A stretch of DNA of 64,000 nucleotides from Gulosibacter chungangensis (lineage in GTDB: Bacteria > Actinomycetota > Actinomycetes > Actinomycetales > Microbacteriaceae): the NCBI RefSeq assembly GCF_008831155.1, contig NZ_WBKB01000002.1, positions 1 through 64,000 on the forward strand, given 5' to 3'. Under the pieces are notes generated by a model, which made no database searches, had not been told where the DNA came from, and saw only the letters and a list, made by a program, of their open reading frames with translations. The stretch's first letter is position 1. Each line of letters begins with the position of its first letter. Below are positions 14,672 through 24,573 of the stretch, piece after piece. Both the position numbers and the translations under genes were made by a program.

Positions 14672-15623
14672 TGACGCATCCGTGAGTCGCGAGAAGACGA
14701 GCGGGCGCACAGCACTTCAACGGGTCGTTGAACGCTACCTCCGGTATCTCACCATCGAACGCGGCCTGTCGGCGAACTCTTTACAGGCCTATCGGCGCGA
14801 CCTCGATCGGTACACCGAGTTCCTTACCCAGCAGGGGATAACCGAGCCCGGCGGTATTACGCCTGAGCATTCAAGAGCGTTCATTGCTTGGTTGCGCGCA
14901 CCGAAACTCGAAGGCGGCCTGGAACTGGCCGCTTCCTCCACCGGACGCGCGGCATCCAGCATCCGAAGCCTGCATCGCTTCATGGAGGATGAGGGAGAGG
15001 TTTCGGAAGATGCCACCCGGGACCTTCGCTCTCCAAAGCTGCCGAGCCGACTGCCGAAGGCGCTGACGGTTGACGAAGTTCAGCGTTTGTTAGATGCCGC
15101 CAGTGGTGACGATCCGCAACAGCTACGCAATCGGGCGCTACTTGAATTGCTGTACGCCACCGGTGCCCGCATCAGCGAGGCGGTGTCCCTCAACGTGGAC
15201 GACGTGATTGATCGTGATTTCGTCCGAGTGCTGGGTAAAGGTGGCAAGCAGCGGATTGTGCCGCTCGGTTCCTATGCCCAGGAAGCCTTGGACGCCTATC
15301 TCGTGCGCGTACGGCCACGTTTCGCGGCACAGGGGACCGGGAGTCCCAGACTCTTCCTCGGCGTGCGTGGAGGGCCGTTATCTCGCCAATCGGCGGGACT
15401 CATACTGCAAGAGATTGCGGATCGTGCGGAGCTCGGGAAATCGGTGTCCCCACACACGCTGCGCCATTCCTTTGCCACGCACCTCATGCAAGGTGGCGCC
15501 GACGTGCGGGTGGTGCAGGAACTGCTGGGCCACGCCTCGGTTTCGACCACCCAGATCTATACCAAGGTGACCCAAGATGCACTGCGAGAAATGTACGCCA
15601 CCGCGCATCCCCGTGCCCGCTGA
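14655..15623 (+). CDS. xerD: Site-specific tyrosine recombinase XerD
   Basis: About 322 residues. An N-terminal SAM-like core-binding domain (YLRYLTIERGLSANSLQAYRRD) precedes a catalytic domain with all conserved residues: Arg in TGARISEAV, Lys in VLGKGGKQR, HxxR in HTLRHSFATH, His in LLGHASVSTTQ, and the Tyr nucleophile in IYTKV. The C-terminus LREMYATAHPRA resembles XerD. With XerC it resolves chromosome dimers at dif. I chose GTG 14655 because AAGGG sits 9 bases upstream; a TTG at 14649 is the alternative. It overlaps the NUDIX gene by 17 bases. It precedes the ParA-like/scpAB cluster, a common actinobacterial order. Confidence 0.94.
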   Translation: MANAPDDASVSREKTSGRTALQRVVERYLRYLTIERGLSANSLQAYRRDLDRYTEFLTQQGITEPGGITPEHSRAFIAWLRAPKLEGGLELAASSTGRAASSIRSLHRFMEDEGEVSEDATRDLRSPKLPSRLPKALTVDEVQRLLDAASGDDPQQLRNRALLELLYATGARISEAVSLNVDDVIDRDFVRVLGKGGKQRIVPLGSYAQEALDAYLVRVRPRFAAQGTGSPRLFLGVRGGPLSRQSAGLILQEIADRAELGKSVSPHTLRHSFATHLMQGGADVRVVQELLGHASVSTTQIYTKVTQDALREMYATAHPRAR

Positions 15624-15652
15624 GACGGTCGATCCACTACCGTTCAGATCCA

Positions 15653-16945
15653 CTACCGCTCAAAGAGGAGCGGCTCCTGGTCATCGATCTGAATTTTCAC
15701 CGTATAGGCGAAGAGCCCATTCTCGAGGAGAATGAGCTCTGAGCGGGTGCTGAGCGTGGTCGAGATTGTCTCTATTCGCGCGCTTGGATCCGCGGGGTTG
15801 ATCCCTTGAGGCGTTTCCTTCGGCCGGACCGACAGCGGTGGGACTGAATTCTGATCGGGTTCGACATCCGGAACCGTGCTGTTCGGACCGTCCGGCAGCG
15901 GCTCCTCAGTGGGCTCCGGCGAGGGTTCACTGCCCGAGGTGGGGTTCGGTTCCTTAGTGGAAGGGTCCTTGGTGGAAGGGGAATCAGTATTACTCGAGCC
16001 ACCCGGTGCCTTATCCGGCGTGGTGGTGCCACCGTTGCCATCGTTCTGCGGCGTCGTAGCTTCCGGGGCTTGTTCGGTGGATGAATCCGGTTGCTGCTGG
16101 AGTTCTTCGGGTGCCTGCCCCGGACCGTTGGCGGCGTCGCCGCCGTCAGGAGCGGGAGTCTCCGAGGCGTGGTTGAGCGGTTCGGTGATGATCCGCATTT
16201 CAAATTCGGCGGATTCGGCGCCGAGTTCCACGTGCATTTTCAGTTCGTAGTGCTCGCCCTCTTTGACCGTGGCGGCAAGCTCACGGTTCAAGGAACGGAA
16301 GGTGTTCAGCTCATCCGGCGTGATGTCGCGACCGGCACTAATCAGCAGTGCCGGCCAGGAATCTGGGGAGGTGGTGAGCTGGAGATTCCCGTAGGTCAGC
16401 CAGGCTGGCCGGTGAATCTCCTGGATGCGCTCGTATTCGGCGGCGGGGTCAGTTGCGTAGGTGGTCAGATCGAGCCAGTAGGTGGCGGCACCGGTGGGGC
16501 CGACCTGGCTGAACGTGGCGGTTACCGCACCTGCGCTTTCAACGTGCCCGACGAGATCCGTCCACTGCTGTGTTGACCGTTCGAGTTTGCTGGTGCTGAG
16601 CGACTGCGTCTCGGTGAAACTCAGGTTCACTCGCGACACAGCCTCGATATCTCCGTAGAGCGTATGCAGCAACTCACCGGTTGCGGCTGGTGGTGCATCC
16701 TGCTTCAGCGAAATACTGAGCGTGTAGCCGCTGTCGCCATCCGAGACCTTGAGGATGTTGTAATCCGTGGCCACACCCGAGTCGCTGACGGTCTGGCGAA
16801 TCAGTTCTTCCTGCGCGCTTGCTTTGTTGTTCGCGGTCGAAAAATGCACGATAAGCAGCGCGACCACCAGTACCACTACGACTGCGATCGCGATCGCTCC
16901 GCCGAGGCGCAGGCGGCGCCCCAATGAGAGTTCCGCGAAAGACAT
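15653..16945 (-). CDS. Membrane-anchored protein with long Pro/Ser/Thr-rich linker, function unknown
   Basis: 430 residues on the minus strand. One N-terminal transmembrane helix (about 13-35, IAIAVVVVLVVALLIVHF) follows a short positive segment, so the bulk is probably extracytoplasmic. Residues about 40-260 form a mixed alpha/beta region with no motif I recognise. Residues about 265-385 are a low-complexity Pro/Ser/Thr/Glu/Gly linker, and a short C-terminal domain (about 390-430) ends the protein. The linker looks like a cell-wall spacer. It is the only minus-strand gene in this housekeeping block, convergent with xerD and divergent from the ParA-like gene. No function can be assigned. Confidence 0.75.
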   Translation of the reverse strand: MSFAELSLGRRLRLGGAIAIAVVVVLVVALLIVHFSTANNKASAQEELIRQTVSDSGVATDYNILKVSDGDSGYTLSISLKQDAPPAATGELLHTLYGDIEAVSRVNLSFTETQSLSTSKLERSTQQWTDLVGHVESAGAVTATFSQVGPTGAATYWLDLTTYATDPAAEYERIQEIHRPAWLTYGNLQLTTSPDSWPALLISAGRDITPDELNTFRSLNRELAATVKEGEHYELKMHVELGAESAEFEMRIITEPLNHASETPAPDGGDAANGPGQAPEELQQQPDSSTEQAPEATTPQNDGNGGTTTPDKAPGGSSNTDSPSTKDPSTKEPNPTSGSEPSPEPTEEPLPDGPNSTVPDVEPDQNSVPPLSVRPKETPQGINPADPSARIETISTTLSTRSELILLENGLFAYTVKIQIDDQEPLLFER

Positions 16946-17142
16946 ATCGCCCAGACTACTTGGGGGAGAAGGAATTGGACACTCAATCCCGCAATTCGTC
17001 GTATTTTTGGACTCCGATTAAACCCTCAAGTAAGGGTTGAAGTGCCTTCTCGACACCCGCGCGAACGCTCCAAGAATGGCTGGTCCACGGGGATACGATC
17101 AGGGCACGCGCGTATAGCTAGGAAAGAGAGAGGCGGTTACCA

Positions 17143-18129
17143 ATGGCCATTACGGAAGCCGACCTGCCCGAACTGCCGGGCCTCGAAGTCCCAAGAGATC
17201 TGCTCAAACCCACCAAGAAACCAATGCCGGTACAGGACCCAAACTTTGTGCCTGAGCCGGCGAAGGGGGCTGAACCGGGGGCGCAACGCTCTGCTGAGGC
17301 AGTGTCCACCCGGCTCTATAATAAGTTCCCCGTGCCGCAGTCGCTTCCCGGGCACGGCCCCGCACGAGTCATCGCCATGTGCAATCAAAAAGGTGGTGTG
17401 GGGAAAACCACGACTTCGATTAACCTTGCCGCGTCACTCGCTGCTTATGGGCGTCGCGTGCTGTGCGTTGACTTTGACCCGCAGGGTGCTCTCTCGGCAG
17501 GCCTTGGCGTCTCTACGCACAATGTAGCGACGATCTATGACCTGTTGATCGGGCAGCTCAACGATCCGCGCGAGGCAATTCAAGAAACGGATTTCGAGGG
17601 GCTGGATCTCATCCCGGCCAATATCGACCTGTCCGCGGCGGAAGTGCATCTCGTTACCGAAGTTGCCCGGGAGCAGATTCTCGCATCGATCCTGCGCAAG
17701 GTCAGCGATGACTATGACGTGATCATCATCGACTGCCAGCCCTCGCTGGGCCTGTTGACGGTGAACGCGCTCACCGCCAGCCACGGAGTGATGATTCCGC
17801 TGGAGTGCGAATACTTCGCGCTGCGTGGCGTTGCTCTGCTGATTGAGACGATTGAAAAGGTTCGGTCGCGGCTCAACCCGGCGCTCGAACTCGACGGTAT
17901 TTTGCCGACCATGTTCGACGGCCGCACCCTGCACGCTCGCGAGGTGCTGGATCGGGTCTTTGAAGTCTTTGGCGACAAGGTCTTCGACACGGTCATCGGT
18001 CGCACCGTGAAGTTCCCGGATGCTTCGGTCGCCGGGGTGCCCATTGTCGAGTTCGCCCCGGGTCACCCCGCAGCACAGGCCTATAAGCAACTGGCGCGTG
18101 AGCTGGTGGCCCGCGGTGCAGCCGCCTAG
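17143..18129 (+). CDS. ParA family ATPase upstream of scpAB
   Basis: 328 residues. A Pro-rich N-terminal extension of about 70 residues precedes the deviant Walker A KGGVGKTTT (83-91), the Walker A' VDFDPQGALS and the DVIIIDCQPSLG motif. It belongs to the ParA/Soj chromosome-segregation class. This copy has no parB next to it; its stop overlaps scpA, as in many actinobacteria where a Soj-like ATPase is encoded with ScpA-ScpB. It probably works with the SMC complex in chromosome organisation (inference from context). The ATG at 17143 follows GGAAAGAGAGAGGCGG. Confidence 0.9.
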   Translation: MAITEADLPELPGLEVPRDLLKPTKKPMPVQDPNFVPEPAKGAEPGAQRSAEAVSTRLYNKFPVPQSLPGHGPARVIAMCNQKGGVGKTTTSINLAASLAAYGRRVLCVDFDPQGALSAGLGVSTHNVATIYDLLIGQLNDPREAIQETDFEGLDLIPANIDLSAAEVHLVTEVAREQILASILRKVSDDYDVIIIDCQPSLGLLTVNALTASHGVMIPLECEYFALRGVALLIETIEKVRSRLNPALELDGILPTMFDGRTLHAREVLDRVFEVFGDKVFDTVIGRTVKFPDASVAGVPIVEFAPGHPAAQAYKQLARELVARGAAA

Positions 18130-18973
18130 GGAAGCGGAACCCGCCGAGGAAGCAGACCAGCGAGTCTCCGGCGACCTTGATCCCGAGGATGGCGATGACT
18201 TTCGCGTCGACCTCGACATCTTCCAGGGACCATTCGACTTACTGCTGCAACTCATCACCCGGCGCGAACTCGACATCACCGAGGTCGCGCTTTCGGAGAT
18301 CACGGACGAATTCATCTCCTACGTCGCGCAAATCGACTCGGGGGAGGACCTGAACCGCGCCACCGAATTCATCGTGGTGGCCGCGACCCTGCTCGATATG
18401 AAACTCGTGAGCCTCCTGCCGCAGGGTGACTATGTGGATGCCGAAGACGTGGCCATTCTCGAAGCTCGCGACCTGCTCTTCGCGCGGCTGCTGCAATACC
18501 GGGCCTATAAAGAGGCAGGGCTTTGGTTAACTGAACGGTTCGCTCTTGAGGACACCCGCCATCCTCGCGCCGTGCCGCTGGAGCCGAAGTATCGCGAACG
18601 CATCCCGGAACTGGTCTGGACAACCTCCCTTGAAGATTTCGCCGCGCTGGCCACCCTGGCGCTCACCCCAAAGGCGATCCCTGCGGTTGGACTGGACCAC
18701 CTGCATGCACCGCTGGTGTCGATTCGCGAGCAGGCGAGCATCCTGGTAGCAAGGCTCCGTGCGGGTGGGCCGATGACGTTTCGCGAGCTCGTTGCGGATG
18801 CCGAGGGGAAGGGTGTCCTCGTCGCGCGCTTCCTTGCGATTCTCGAGTTGTACCGACGCGCGGCCGTGGAGCTGGCGCAAGAATCCCCGCTGGGTGAGCT
18901 CACCGTCACCTGGGATGCCGAGGATTGGAATGATGAAGAACTCACCACGCTGGGAGCCGACTATGACCGCTGA
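18116..18973 (+). CDS. scpA: Segregation and condensation protein A
   Basis: The kleisin subunit of the SMC-ScpAB condensin. The core begins VDLDIFQGPFDLLLQLITRRELDI, the family hallmark, followed by ATEFIVVAATLLDMKLVSLLP, and ends with a winged-helix region. The start is uncertain: GTG 18116 (285 residues, overlapping the ParA gene by 14 bases) is preferred, and GTG 18098 is an in-frame alternative. It overlaps scpB by 11 bases. Confidence 0.93.
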   Translation: MQPPREAEPAEEADQRVSGDLDPEDGDDFRVDLDIFQGPFDLLLQLITRRELDITEVALSEITDEFISYVAQIDSGEDLNRATEFIVVAATLLDMKLVSLLPQGDYVDAEDVAILEARDLLFARLLQYRAYKEAGLWLTERFALEDTRHPRAVPLEPKYRERIPELVWTTSLEDFAALATLALTPKAIPAVGLDHLHAPLVSIREQASILVARLRAGGPMTFRELVADAEGKGVLVARFLAILELYRRAAVELAQESPLGELTVTWDAEDWNDEELTTLGADYDR

Positions 18974-19520
18974 ATCTGTCGATCTGAAGCGTGCGCTCGA
19001 GGCGATCTTGTTCGTGAGTGACGAGCCCGTCCCGCTTGTCTCACTCGCGACGGCAGTATCCGCACCGGTGCGTCAGGTTCGGGATGCTGTGGCCAGTCTG
19101 GTAGAGGACTATGATGGAAAGCTTGACGGACCGGTTCGGGGCTTTGAGCTTCGCGAGGTCGGCGGTGGCTGGCGCATGTATGTGCGCGAGAGCTTCGACG
19201 AGATCGTGGGGGACTATGTCTCGGTCCGGCAGCCTTCAAGACTTTCGCAGGCGGCACTCGAGACCCTCACGGTGATCGCGTACCGTCAACCGGTCTCGCG
19301 ATCACAGGTCGCGCAGGTGCGAGCCGTGAACGTGGACTCCGTGGTAAGAACGCTCCTCGCTCGCGGGCTGATCACCGAAGCCGGGCAAGAAGAATTAACG
19401 GGCGCCACACTCTATGTGACGACTGAGCTGCTGTTGCAGCATTTAGGGATTAACTCTCTCGAAGAACTGCCGAAGATTTCGCCACTTCTCGAGGACGGAC
19501 GGGATGGATTTGATGAGTAA
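18963..19520 (+). CDS. scpB: Segregation and condensation protein B
   Basis: 185 residues, from the ATG at 18963 inside the last codons of scpA. It contains the double winged-helix ScpB fold, with the family segments ALEAILFVSDEPVP, LSQAALETLTVIAYRQPVSR and TVIAYRQPVSRSQVAQVRAV-like residues leading to VVRTLLARGLI. It is a partner of ScpA and SMC in chromosome compaction. Its stop overlaps the start of rluB (ATGAGTAA). Confidence 0.93.
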   Translation: MTAESVDLKRALEAILFVSDEPVPLVSLATAVSAPVRQVRDAVASLVEDYDGKLDGPVRGFELREVGGGWRMYVRESFDEIVGDYVSVRQPSRLSQAALETLTVIAYRQPVSRSQVAQVRAVNVDSVVRTLLARGLITEAGQEELTGATLYVTTELLLQHLGINSLEELPKISPLLEDGRDGFDE

Positions 19521-21123
19521 CGAGCAGCCGAAATCGCGGCGCGGAGGTCCTTCGCGACGCAATTCGCAGGGTGCGTCGCGCTCGCGAAACACTCGCTGGG
19601 ATGACCAGCGTGACCGTTCGGAATCTCGAGACGACCGCGGCGGCCGTGGGGCTCGCAGCGGTGTGAACGGTGGCAGCCGAGGCGCGGCGGGTCGTGGTGA
19701 CTCTCAGCGTCGCGATCGGGATGACCGTGGTGGGTACGAACGACGCGGCCAGGGCGAGCGTGGTGGTTACCAACGTCGCGACCGGGATGAGCACAGTGGC
19801 TTTGAACGGCGCGATCGGAACGAGCGTCGTGGGTTCGAACGTCGTGAGCGGGATGATCGTGGTGGTTACGAGCGCCGCGACCGGAACGAGCGTGGTGGCT
19901 TTGAACGTCGCGATCGGAACGAGCGCGGTGGGTTCGAACGTCGTGACCGAAATGAGCGCGGTGGCGCAGAACGCCAGACAACCGGTCGATCCGGCTACGT
20001 TCGTCGCCGTGTGGAGCCGGTCGGGGACAGCTGGAAGGACACCCGGAGTTACGAAGAGCGCCAGCAGGCACGCCAAGAGGCGCTCCAAGCTCGCGAAGAA
20101 GCACAGCAGGGTCGGGAGGCACTCAAAAAAGCTGCCCAACAGCGGCCCGAAGGCGGTTACTCGCTCGCTGACTTTGACGACATCCCTTTCAACCCGGACC
20201 ACCGCCCCGAAGGTGCCGCCCCTGCACCTGAGCGCAGCACCGAGGGCGTCCGCCTACAGAAGGCGCTCGCGAATGCCGGCGTTGCCTCGCGCCGCGTGTG
20301 TGAGCAGCTGATCACCCAGGGCCGGGTCGAGGTCAACGGTGCGGTGATTACGGAACTCGGCAGCCGCATCCAGCCCGAAACCGACCGGGTGACCGTCGAT
20401 GGCACACCGGTGCAATTCGACCAGACCAAGCGATACGTGCTGCTGAATAAGCCCGTGGGCGTGGTGTCGTCCATGCACGACGAACAGGGTCGCCCCGACC
20501 TGCGACAGTTCACCCAAGAATTCGATGAGCGCATCTACAACGTCGGTCGACTCGACAACGACAGCTCGGGGCTGCTCATCATGACCAACGATGGCGAACT
20601 GGCACATATCCTTTCGCACCCCTCCTACGAGATTTCGAAGACCTACGTGGTGAAGGTCAAAGGCAAGCTCGCCGAGCGCGACCTCAACATGCTGCTCGAA
20701 GGTGTGAAGCTCGAAGACGGCTTTATTCAGGCCGATGCCGGCCACGTGATTGCGAAGGGCTCCACGAGCCGGGCCACGCTGGCCGAAGTCACGCTGCACT
20801 CCGGGAAAAACCGCATTGTGCGACGGATGTTTGACCACATCGGTTTTCCCGTGGAAGAACTCGTGCGGCGCAGCTTCGGTCCGCTTCGACTCGGGACGCT
20901 TCGCGCTGGGGAAATGCGTGAACTCGATGCGACCGAACTCGGCAAACTCCTGCGTCTCGCCCGTAAGGCTGAGGCCGCGCACGAATACAAGACCGGGAAG
21001 CGCAAAGAGCGGCCCAAAGCCGAGCCGAAGGCAGAAGCAATGCGCGAAGAAAAGCGCACCGGCCGCAAGCCTTCACCGAAGTCGCCAGCTAAATCACACC
21101 GACAAGGAAAGCCCCGTCGATGA
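19513..21123 (+). CDS. rluB: Large-ribosomal-subunit pseudouridine synthase (RluB/RsuA family) with repeat-rich N-terminal extension
   Basis: 536 residues from ATG 19513 (an in-frame ATG at 19504 would add 3). The catalytic half has an S4 domain (LQKALANAGVASRRVCEQLI), then the RsuA/RluB core with the catalytic Asp in VGRLDNDSSGLLIMTNDG and KTYVVKVKGK. The first 240 or so residues are a disordered extension with about seven 11-residue units of the type GFERRDRNERG, and the C-terminus is a Lys/Arg/Pro-rich tail. RluB makes the 23S rRNA pseudouridine at position 2605 (E. coli numbering). The charged arms may add RNA affinity; this is inference. Confidence 0.92.
   Translation: MSNEQPKSRRGGPSRRNSQGASRSRNTRWDDQRDRSESRDDRGGRGARSGVNGGSRGAAGRGDSQRRDRDDRGGYERRGQGERGGYQRRDRDEHSGFERRDRNERRGFERRERDDRGGYERRDRNERGGFERRDRNERGGFERRDRNERGGAERQTTGRSGYVRRRVEPVGDSWKDTRSYEERQQARQEALQAREEAQQGREALKKAAQQRPEGGYSLADFDDIPFNPDHRPEGAAPAPERSTEGVRLQKALANAGVASRRVCEQLITQGRVEVNGAVITELGSRIQPETDRVTVDGTPVQFDQTKRYVLLNKPVGVVSSMHDEQGRPDLRQFTQEFDERIYNVGRLDNDSSGLLIMTNDGELAHILSHPSYEISKTYVVKVKGKLAERDLNMLLEGVKLEDGFIQADAGHVIAKGSTSRATLAEVTLHSGKNRIVRRMFDHIGFPVEELVRRSFGPLRLGTLRAGEMRELDATELGKLLRLARKAEAAHEYKTGKRKERPKAEPKAEAMREEKRTGRKPSPKSPAKSHRQGKPRR
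19729..19977 (+). repeat. In-frame 33-bp repeats (GFERRDRNERG units) in rluB
   Basis: About seven degenerate 33-base units encoding [GS]-[FY]-E-R-R-D-R-[ND]-E-R-G, the last three nearly identical at the protein level. The frame is kept throughout. The composition mirrors the separate YGRD repeat of the gene at 5423, although unit length and sequence differ. Confidence 0.85.
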
Positions 21124-22226
21124 CCCCAACTCGGACCAATTCGCCAGTACTCGTGGTCGGCACGGGCCTGCTCGGTAGCTCGGTGGGCCTGGGGCTGCGC
21201 CGCCTCGGTGTGGATGTGCTGCTCGCCGATGCCTCGCCGGTAGCGTTGGGGCTTGCCGCCGACTACGGTGCTGGCCGTATCGCGCCGGCAGCTTCGCACA
21301 AGACTGCGGCGCCAGAAGACACGCCGCGGATTGTCGTGGTCTGTGTTCCGCCGGATGTTGCCGGCGAAGTGGTCGTTGCGCAGCTCGAAAACTGGCCGGA
21401 TGCGATCGTCACCGATGTGACGAGTGTGAAATCAGCGCCCCTCGAGCACGTTCGTGAAACCGGGGCGGATCTCAGTCGCTATGTCGGCTCGCACCCGATG
21501 GCTGGACGTGAGACCGGTGGTCCTCTCGCGGGTCGCGCTGACCTCTTCACCGGGCGCCCCTGGGTGGTGGCCTCGCACGAGGAAACCACGGTGTTTGGGC
21601 TGCAGGAAGTTGAAGGGCTCGCCCTCGACCTGGGCTCGAATGTGGTGAGCATGACCGCGGAGGATCACGATGACGCTGTGGCGCTGATCTCACACGTGCC
21701 GCAGCTGCTGTCCACCGCAATGGCCGAACGCCTCCTCGACGATGTGAAGGATGCTTCGGCGCTCGCGGGTGGTGGCCTGCGCGATGTCACGCGCATCGCC
21801 GCATCCGATCCGACGCTGTGGAGCCAGATTCTGGCCGCGAACGGTCCGCGGGTTGCGCGCATCCTGCGACGGTTAGCCGAAGACGTCGTCGACCTGGCTG
21901 GTGCCCTGGAAGACATGGAAAAGCCGGGGGCTCGACGCAAGGTCGCCGAGCACATGCTCGCCGGTAACGAAGGCGTCGCGCGGATTCCCGGCAAGCACGG
22001 TTCGCGACGCACCTTCACCAACGTGACTGTCATGATCGATGACCGTCCCGGCCAGCTCGCGCGGCTCTTTGTTGAGATCGGCGAGGCAGGCATCAACGTT
22101 GAAGAGCTCGACCTTGAGCACTCGCCGGGGGCCAATATTGGCCTGGCGACCATTGCGGTACTGCCGGAGGTCCGACAGAAGCTGCTCGACGAGCTCGACG
22201 CGCGCGGCTGGAAGGTGGCACAGTGA
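21120..22226 (+). CDS. tyrA: Prephenate dehydrogenase
   Basis: 368 residues. It oxidatively decarboxylates prephenate to 4-hydroxyphenylpyruvate for tyrosine synthesis. The NAD site is VVGTGLLGSSVGLGLRR (about 11-27), the prephenate-binding motif is SHPMAGRETGG, and the C-terminal ACT-like regulatory domain starts VTVMIDDRPGQLARLF. The ACT domain suggests feedback control by an amino acid, probably tyrosine. The ATG overlaps the rluB stop (ATGA) and the stop overlaps the cmk start (GTGA). Confidence 0.93.
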   Translation: MTPTRTNSPVLVVGTGLLGSSVGLGLRRLGVDVLLADASPVALGLAADYGAGRIAPAASHKTAAPEDTPRIVVVCVPPDVAGEVVVAQLENWPDAIVTDVTSVKSAPLEHVRETGADLSRYVGSHPMAGRETGGPLAGRADLFTGRPWVVASHEETTVFGLQEVEGLALDLGSNVVSMTAEDHDDAVALISHVPQLLSTAMAERLLDDVKDASALAGGGLRDVTRIAASDPTLWSQILAANGPRVARILRRLAEDVVDLAGALEDMEKPGARRKVAEHMLAGNEGVARIPGKHGSRRTFTNVTVMIDDRPGQLARLFVEIGEAGINVEELDLEHSPGANIGLATIAVLPEVRQKLLDELDARGWKVAQ

Positions 22227-22897
22227 ACGCATTTGTGGTCGCAATTGATGGGCCCTCGGGGTCCGGAAAGTCCTCGGTCTCGAAGGCGCTCGCGCAGCGG
22301 CTGGACTGGCAGCTGCTTGACACCGGTTCGGTCTACCGTGCCCTCACCTGGTACGCGCTCCAAGAGGGCGTCGACCTCGATGATGCGGATGCGGTGATCG
22401 CTGCGGTGCCAGGGTTCCTCAACGTGTGGACCCTCTCGCTCACCCCTGGGGAACGCTGGGTGCGAGTGGCAGAGACTGACGTCACAGAACGCATCCGCGA
22501 GACGGCGATTTCCGAGGTGGTCTCGAAAGTCGCCGGAATTCAGTCCGTGCGGGATGCGGTCAATACCCGATTTCGCGAGATTCTTGCGGAATCCCCGGCC
22601 GAGGGAATCATTGCCGAAGGCCGCGATATCACCACGGTGGTTGCCCCGGATGCGCCCGTGCGCATCCTGCTCACCGCCGACGAAGCGGTGCGCATCGCGC
22701 GCCGCCAGGCCGAAAAAACCGGTGAGGACGCCAAGAGCGTGGCCGCGACCGTCAGCGAACGGGATAAACGAGATTCTCGCGTGACAAACTTCACTGCGGC
22801 AGCCGAAGGGGTTGCCGTGATCGACTCAACCGATCTCGGGCTCGAGGCGACCATCCAGGCCGCCCTTGACCTGATCACCTCCAGGAGCGCCCAATGA
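22223..22897 (+). CDS. cmk: Cytidylate kinase
   Basis: 224 residues. It phosphorylates CMP/dCMP. The P-loop is [16 protein letters not shown] (about 8-23), [16 protein letters not shown] is the CMP-binding region, and [21 protein letters not shown] matches the family. GTG start at 22223 in a GTGA overlap with tyrA; ATGA overlap with der downstream. The tyrA-cmk-der order is standard in actinobacteria. Confidence 0.95.
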   Translation: MNAFVVAIDGPSGSGKSSVSKALAQRLDWQLLDTGSVYRALTWYALQEGVDLDDADAVIAAVPGFLNVWTLSLTPGERWVRVAETDVTERIRETAISEVVSKVAGIQSVRDAVNTRFREILAESPAEGIIAEGRDITTVVAPDAPVRILLTADEAVRIARRQAEKTGEDAKSVAATVSERDKRDSRVTNFTAAAEGVAVIDSTDLGLEATIQAALDLITSRSAQ

Positions 22898-24456
22898 CAG
22901 ACGCAACGAACACCCCCGGATACGAACCCGAATTCGTTGCCGGTGACGAATCCTATGAAGACGCCTTTGAGACGAAGGCCGAATCCTTCCAAGACACGCT
23001 CGACGGTATTGATGACGAAACCGCCGAGTTGCGCGCGGATATGTTGCGCAGGTCGCTCCTCGAATACGACCTTGACGCCGATGACCGCGAGGTGCTCGAA
23101 GGGCACTTTGCCGATGACGGCACCTTCCTTATGCCAGCGCTGCCAGTGCTCGCGATTGTGGGCCGTCCGAATGTCGGTAAATCGGCGCTCGTCAACCGCA
23201 TCCTCGGTCGACGCGAAGCCGTGGTTGAGGATGTTCCCGGGGTGACCCGCGACCGAGTGTCGTACCGCGCCCAGTGGGGCGAACGGCACTTCACCCTCGT
23301 CGACACTGGCGGCTGGGAGCCGGATGCCAAGGGGATTGACCGCTCGGTCGCCCAGCAGGCCGAGATCGCAATCGAACTCGCTGACGCGGTGCTGTTCGTG
23401 GTGGATGCGATGGTCGGCCCCACCTCGACCGATGAAGCGGTCGTGAAGTTGCTGCGTCGCAGCGACCGGCCGGTGCTGCTGGTCGCGAATAAGATTGACG
23501 ACCCGGTGCAAGAACCGCACGCCGCCTCGCTGTGGAGCCTCGGCCTTGGCGAGCCGTATCCGGTGTCCGCACTGCACGGCCGAGGCGTGGCGGACATGCT
23601 CGACGAAGCCATGCGCATCCTGCCGACCGAGTCGAAAGTCGCTAAGGAAGAAGTGGGTGGACCTCGCCGAGTCGCGATTGTTGGTCGCCCCAACGTGGGG
23701 AAGTCCAGCCTGTTGAATAAGGCTGCGGGGGAGACCCGCGTGGTCGTAAACGAGCTCGCGGGCACTACCCGTGACCCGGTAGATGAACTTGTCGATCTCG
23801 GCGGTCAGACCTGGCGGTTCATTGACACGGCCGGTATTCGCCGACGCGTGCACCTCCAGCAGGGCGCGGACTTCTACGCTTCGCTGCGGACGGCCACGGC
23901 AATCGACCGTGCCGAGGTTGCGGTCGTGGTGTTTGACGCAACCGAACCCATTGGTGTGCAGGATGTGCGCATCGTCGAGATGGTGCTCGAAGCTGGTCGG
24001 GCGTTGGTGCTGGCGTTCAATAAGTGGGACGAAATCGACGACGAACGGCGATGGATGCTCGAACGTGAAATCGAGCAGGATCTCGCGCATGTGGACTGGG
24101 CACCGCGGGTCAATATGTCCGCGAAGACCGGCCGCCACATCGACAAACTGGTGCCGCGGCTGAACGCCGCACTTGCATCCTGGGATACGCGTATCCCGAC
24201 CGGTAAGCTCAACGCCTTCCTCACCGAACTGGCGCAGGGCTTCCCGCACCCGCTGCGAGGCGGCAAACAGCCGCGCGTACTGTTCGCGACCCAAGCACAG
24301 ACCCGTCCGCCGACGTTCGTGCTCTTCACCAGCGGCTTCCTCGAGCCCGGTTACCGTCGCTTCATTACCCGTCGACTGCGCGAGACCTTTGGGTTCGAGG
24401 GCAGCCCGATTCGAGTAAACATGCGTGTGCGTGAGCGCAGGTCCAAAAAGAAATAG
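22894..24456 (+). CDS. der: Ribosome biogenesis GTPase Der (EngA)
   Basis: 520 residues with two tandem GTPase domains (G1 motifs [13 protein letters not shown] at about 90 and [13 protein letters not shown] in the second half; G3 motifs DTGGWE and DTAGIRR; G4 NKID and NKWD) and a C-terminal KH-like domain ending in a basic tail RRSKKK. It acts in 50S subunit assembly. The first 80 residues are an acidic extension not found in E. coli Der but usual in actinobacteria. It is the last gene of the long co-directional block. Confidence 0.96.
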   Translation: MTDATNTPGYEPEFVAGDESYEDAFETKAESFQDTLDGIDDETAELRADMLRRSLLEYDLDADDREVLEGHFADDGTFLMPALPVLAIVGRPNVGKSALVNRILGRREAVVEDVPGVTRDRVSYRAQWGERHFTLVDTGGWEPDAKGIDRSVAQQAEIAIELADAVLFVVDAMVGPTSTDEAVVKLLRRSDRPVLLVANKIDDPVQEPHAASLWSLGLGEPYPVSALHGRGVADMLDEAMRILPTESKVAKEEVGGPRRVAIVGRPNVGKSSLLNKAAGETRVVVNELAGTTRDPVDELVDLGGQTWRFIDTAGIRRRVHLQQGADFYASLRTATAIDRAEVAVVVFDATEPIGVQDVRIVEMVLEAGRALVLAFNKWDEIDDERRWMLEREIEQDLAHVDWAPRVNMSAKTGRHIDKLVPRLNAALASWDTRIPTGKLNAFLTELAQGFPHPLRGGKQPRVLFATQAQTRPPTFVLFTSGFLEPGYRRFITRRLRETFGFEGSPIRVNMRVRERRSKKK

Positions 24457-24466
24457 CCAATTGCGC

Positions 24467-24495
24467 TTGCGAGCTGTCATGACGCGAAATATGTA
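24467..24495 (+). promoter_or_regulatory. Probable sigma-70-type promoter for gap
   Basis: TTGCGA (24467-24472) and TATGTA (24490-24495) are separated by exactly 17 bases and lie 79 bases upstream of the GAPDH start. A small inverted pair CCCAG/CTGGG lies just downstream. Prediction from sequence only. Confidence 0.45.
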
Positions 24496-24573
24496 AACCC
24501 AGTATGGGTAAGCTGGGAAGACGCGTGTTTGCGTGTGCTTTAGCCAGCCTTACCCACTGGAGGGAAACCCCAT

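Noticed and set aside
22540-24480. 646-codon minus-strand frame antisense to cmk/der
   Set aside because: der and cmk are certain by motif. The antisense product has no recognisable domain.
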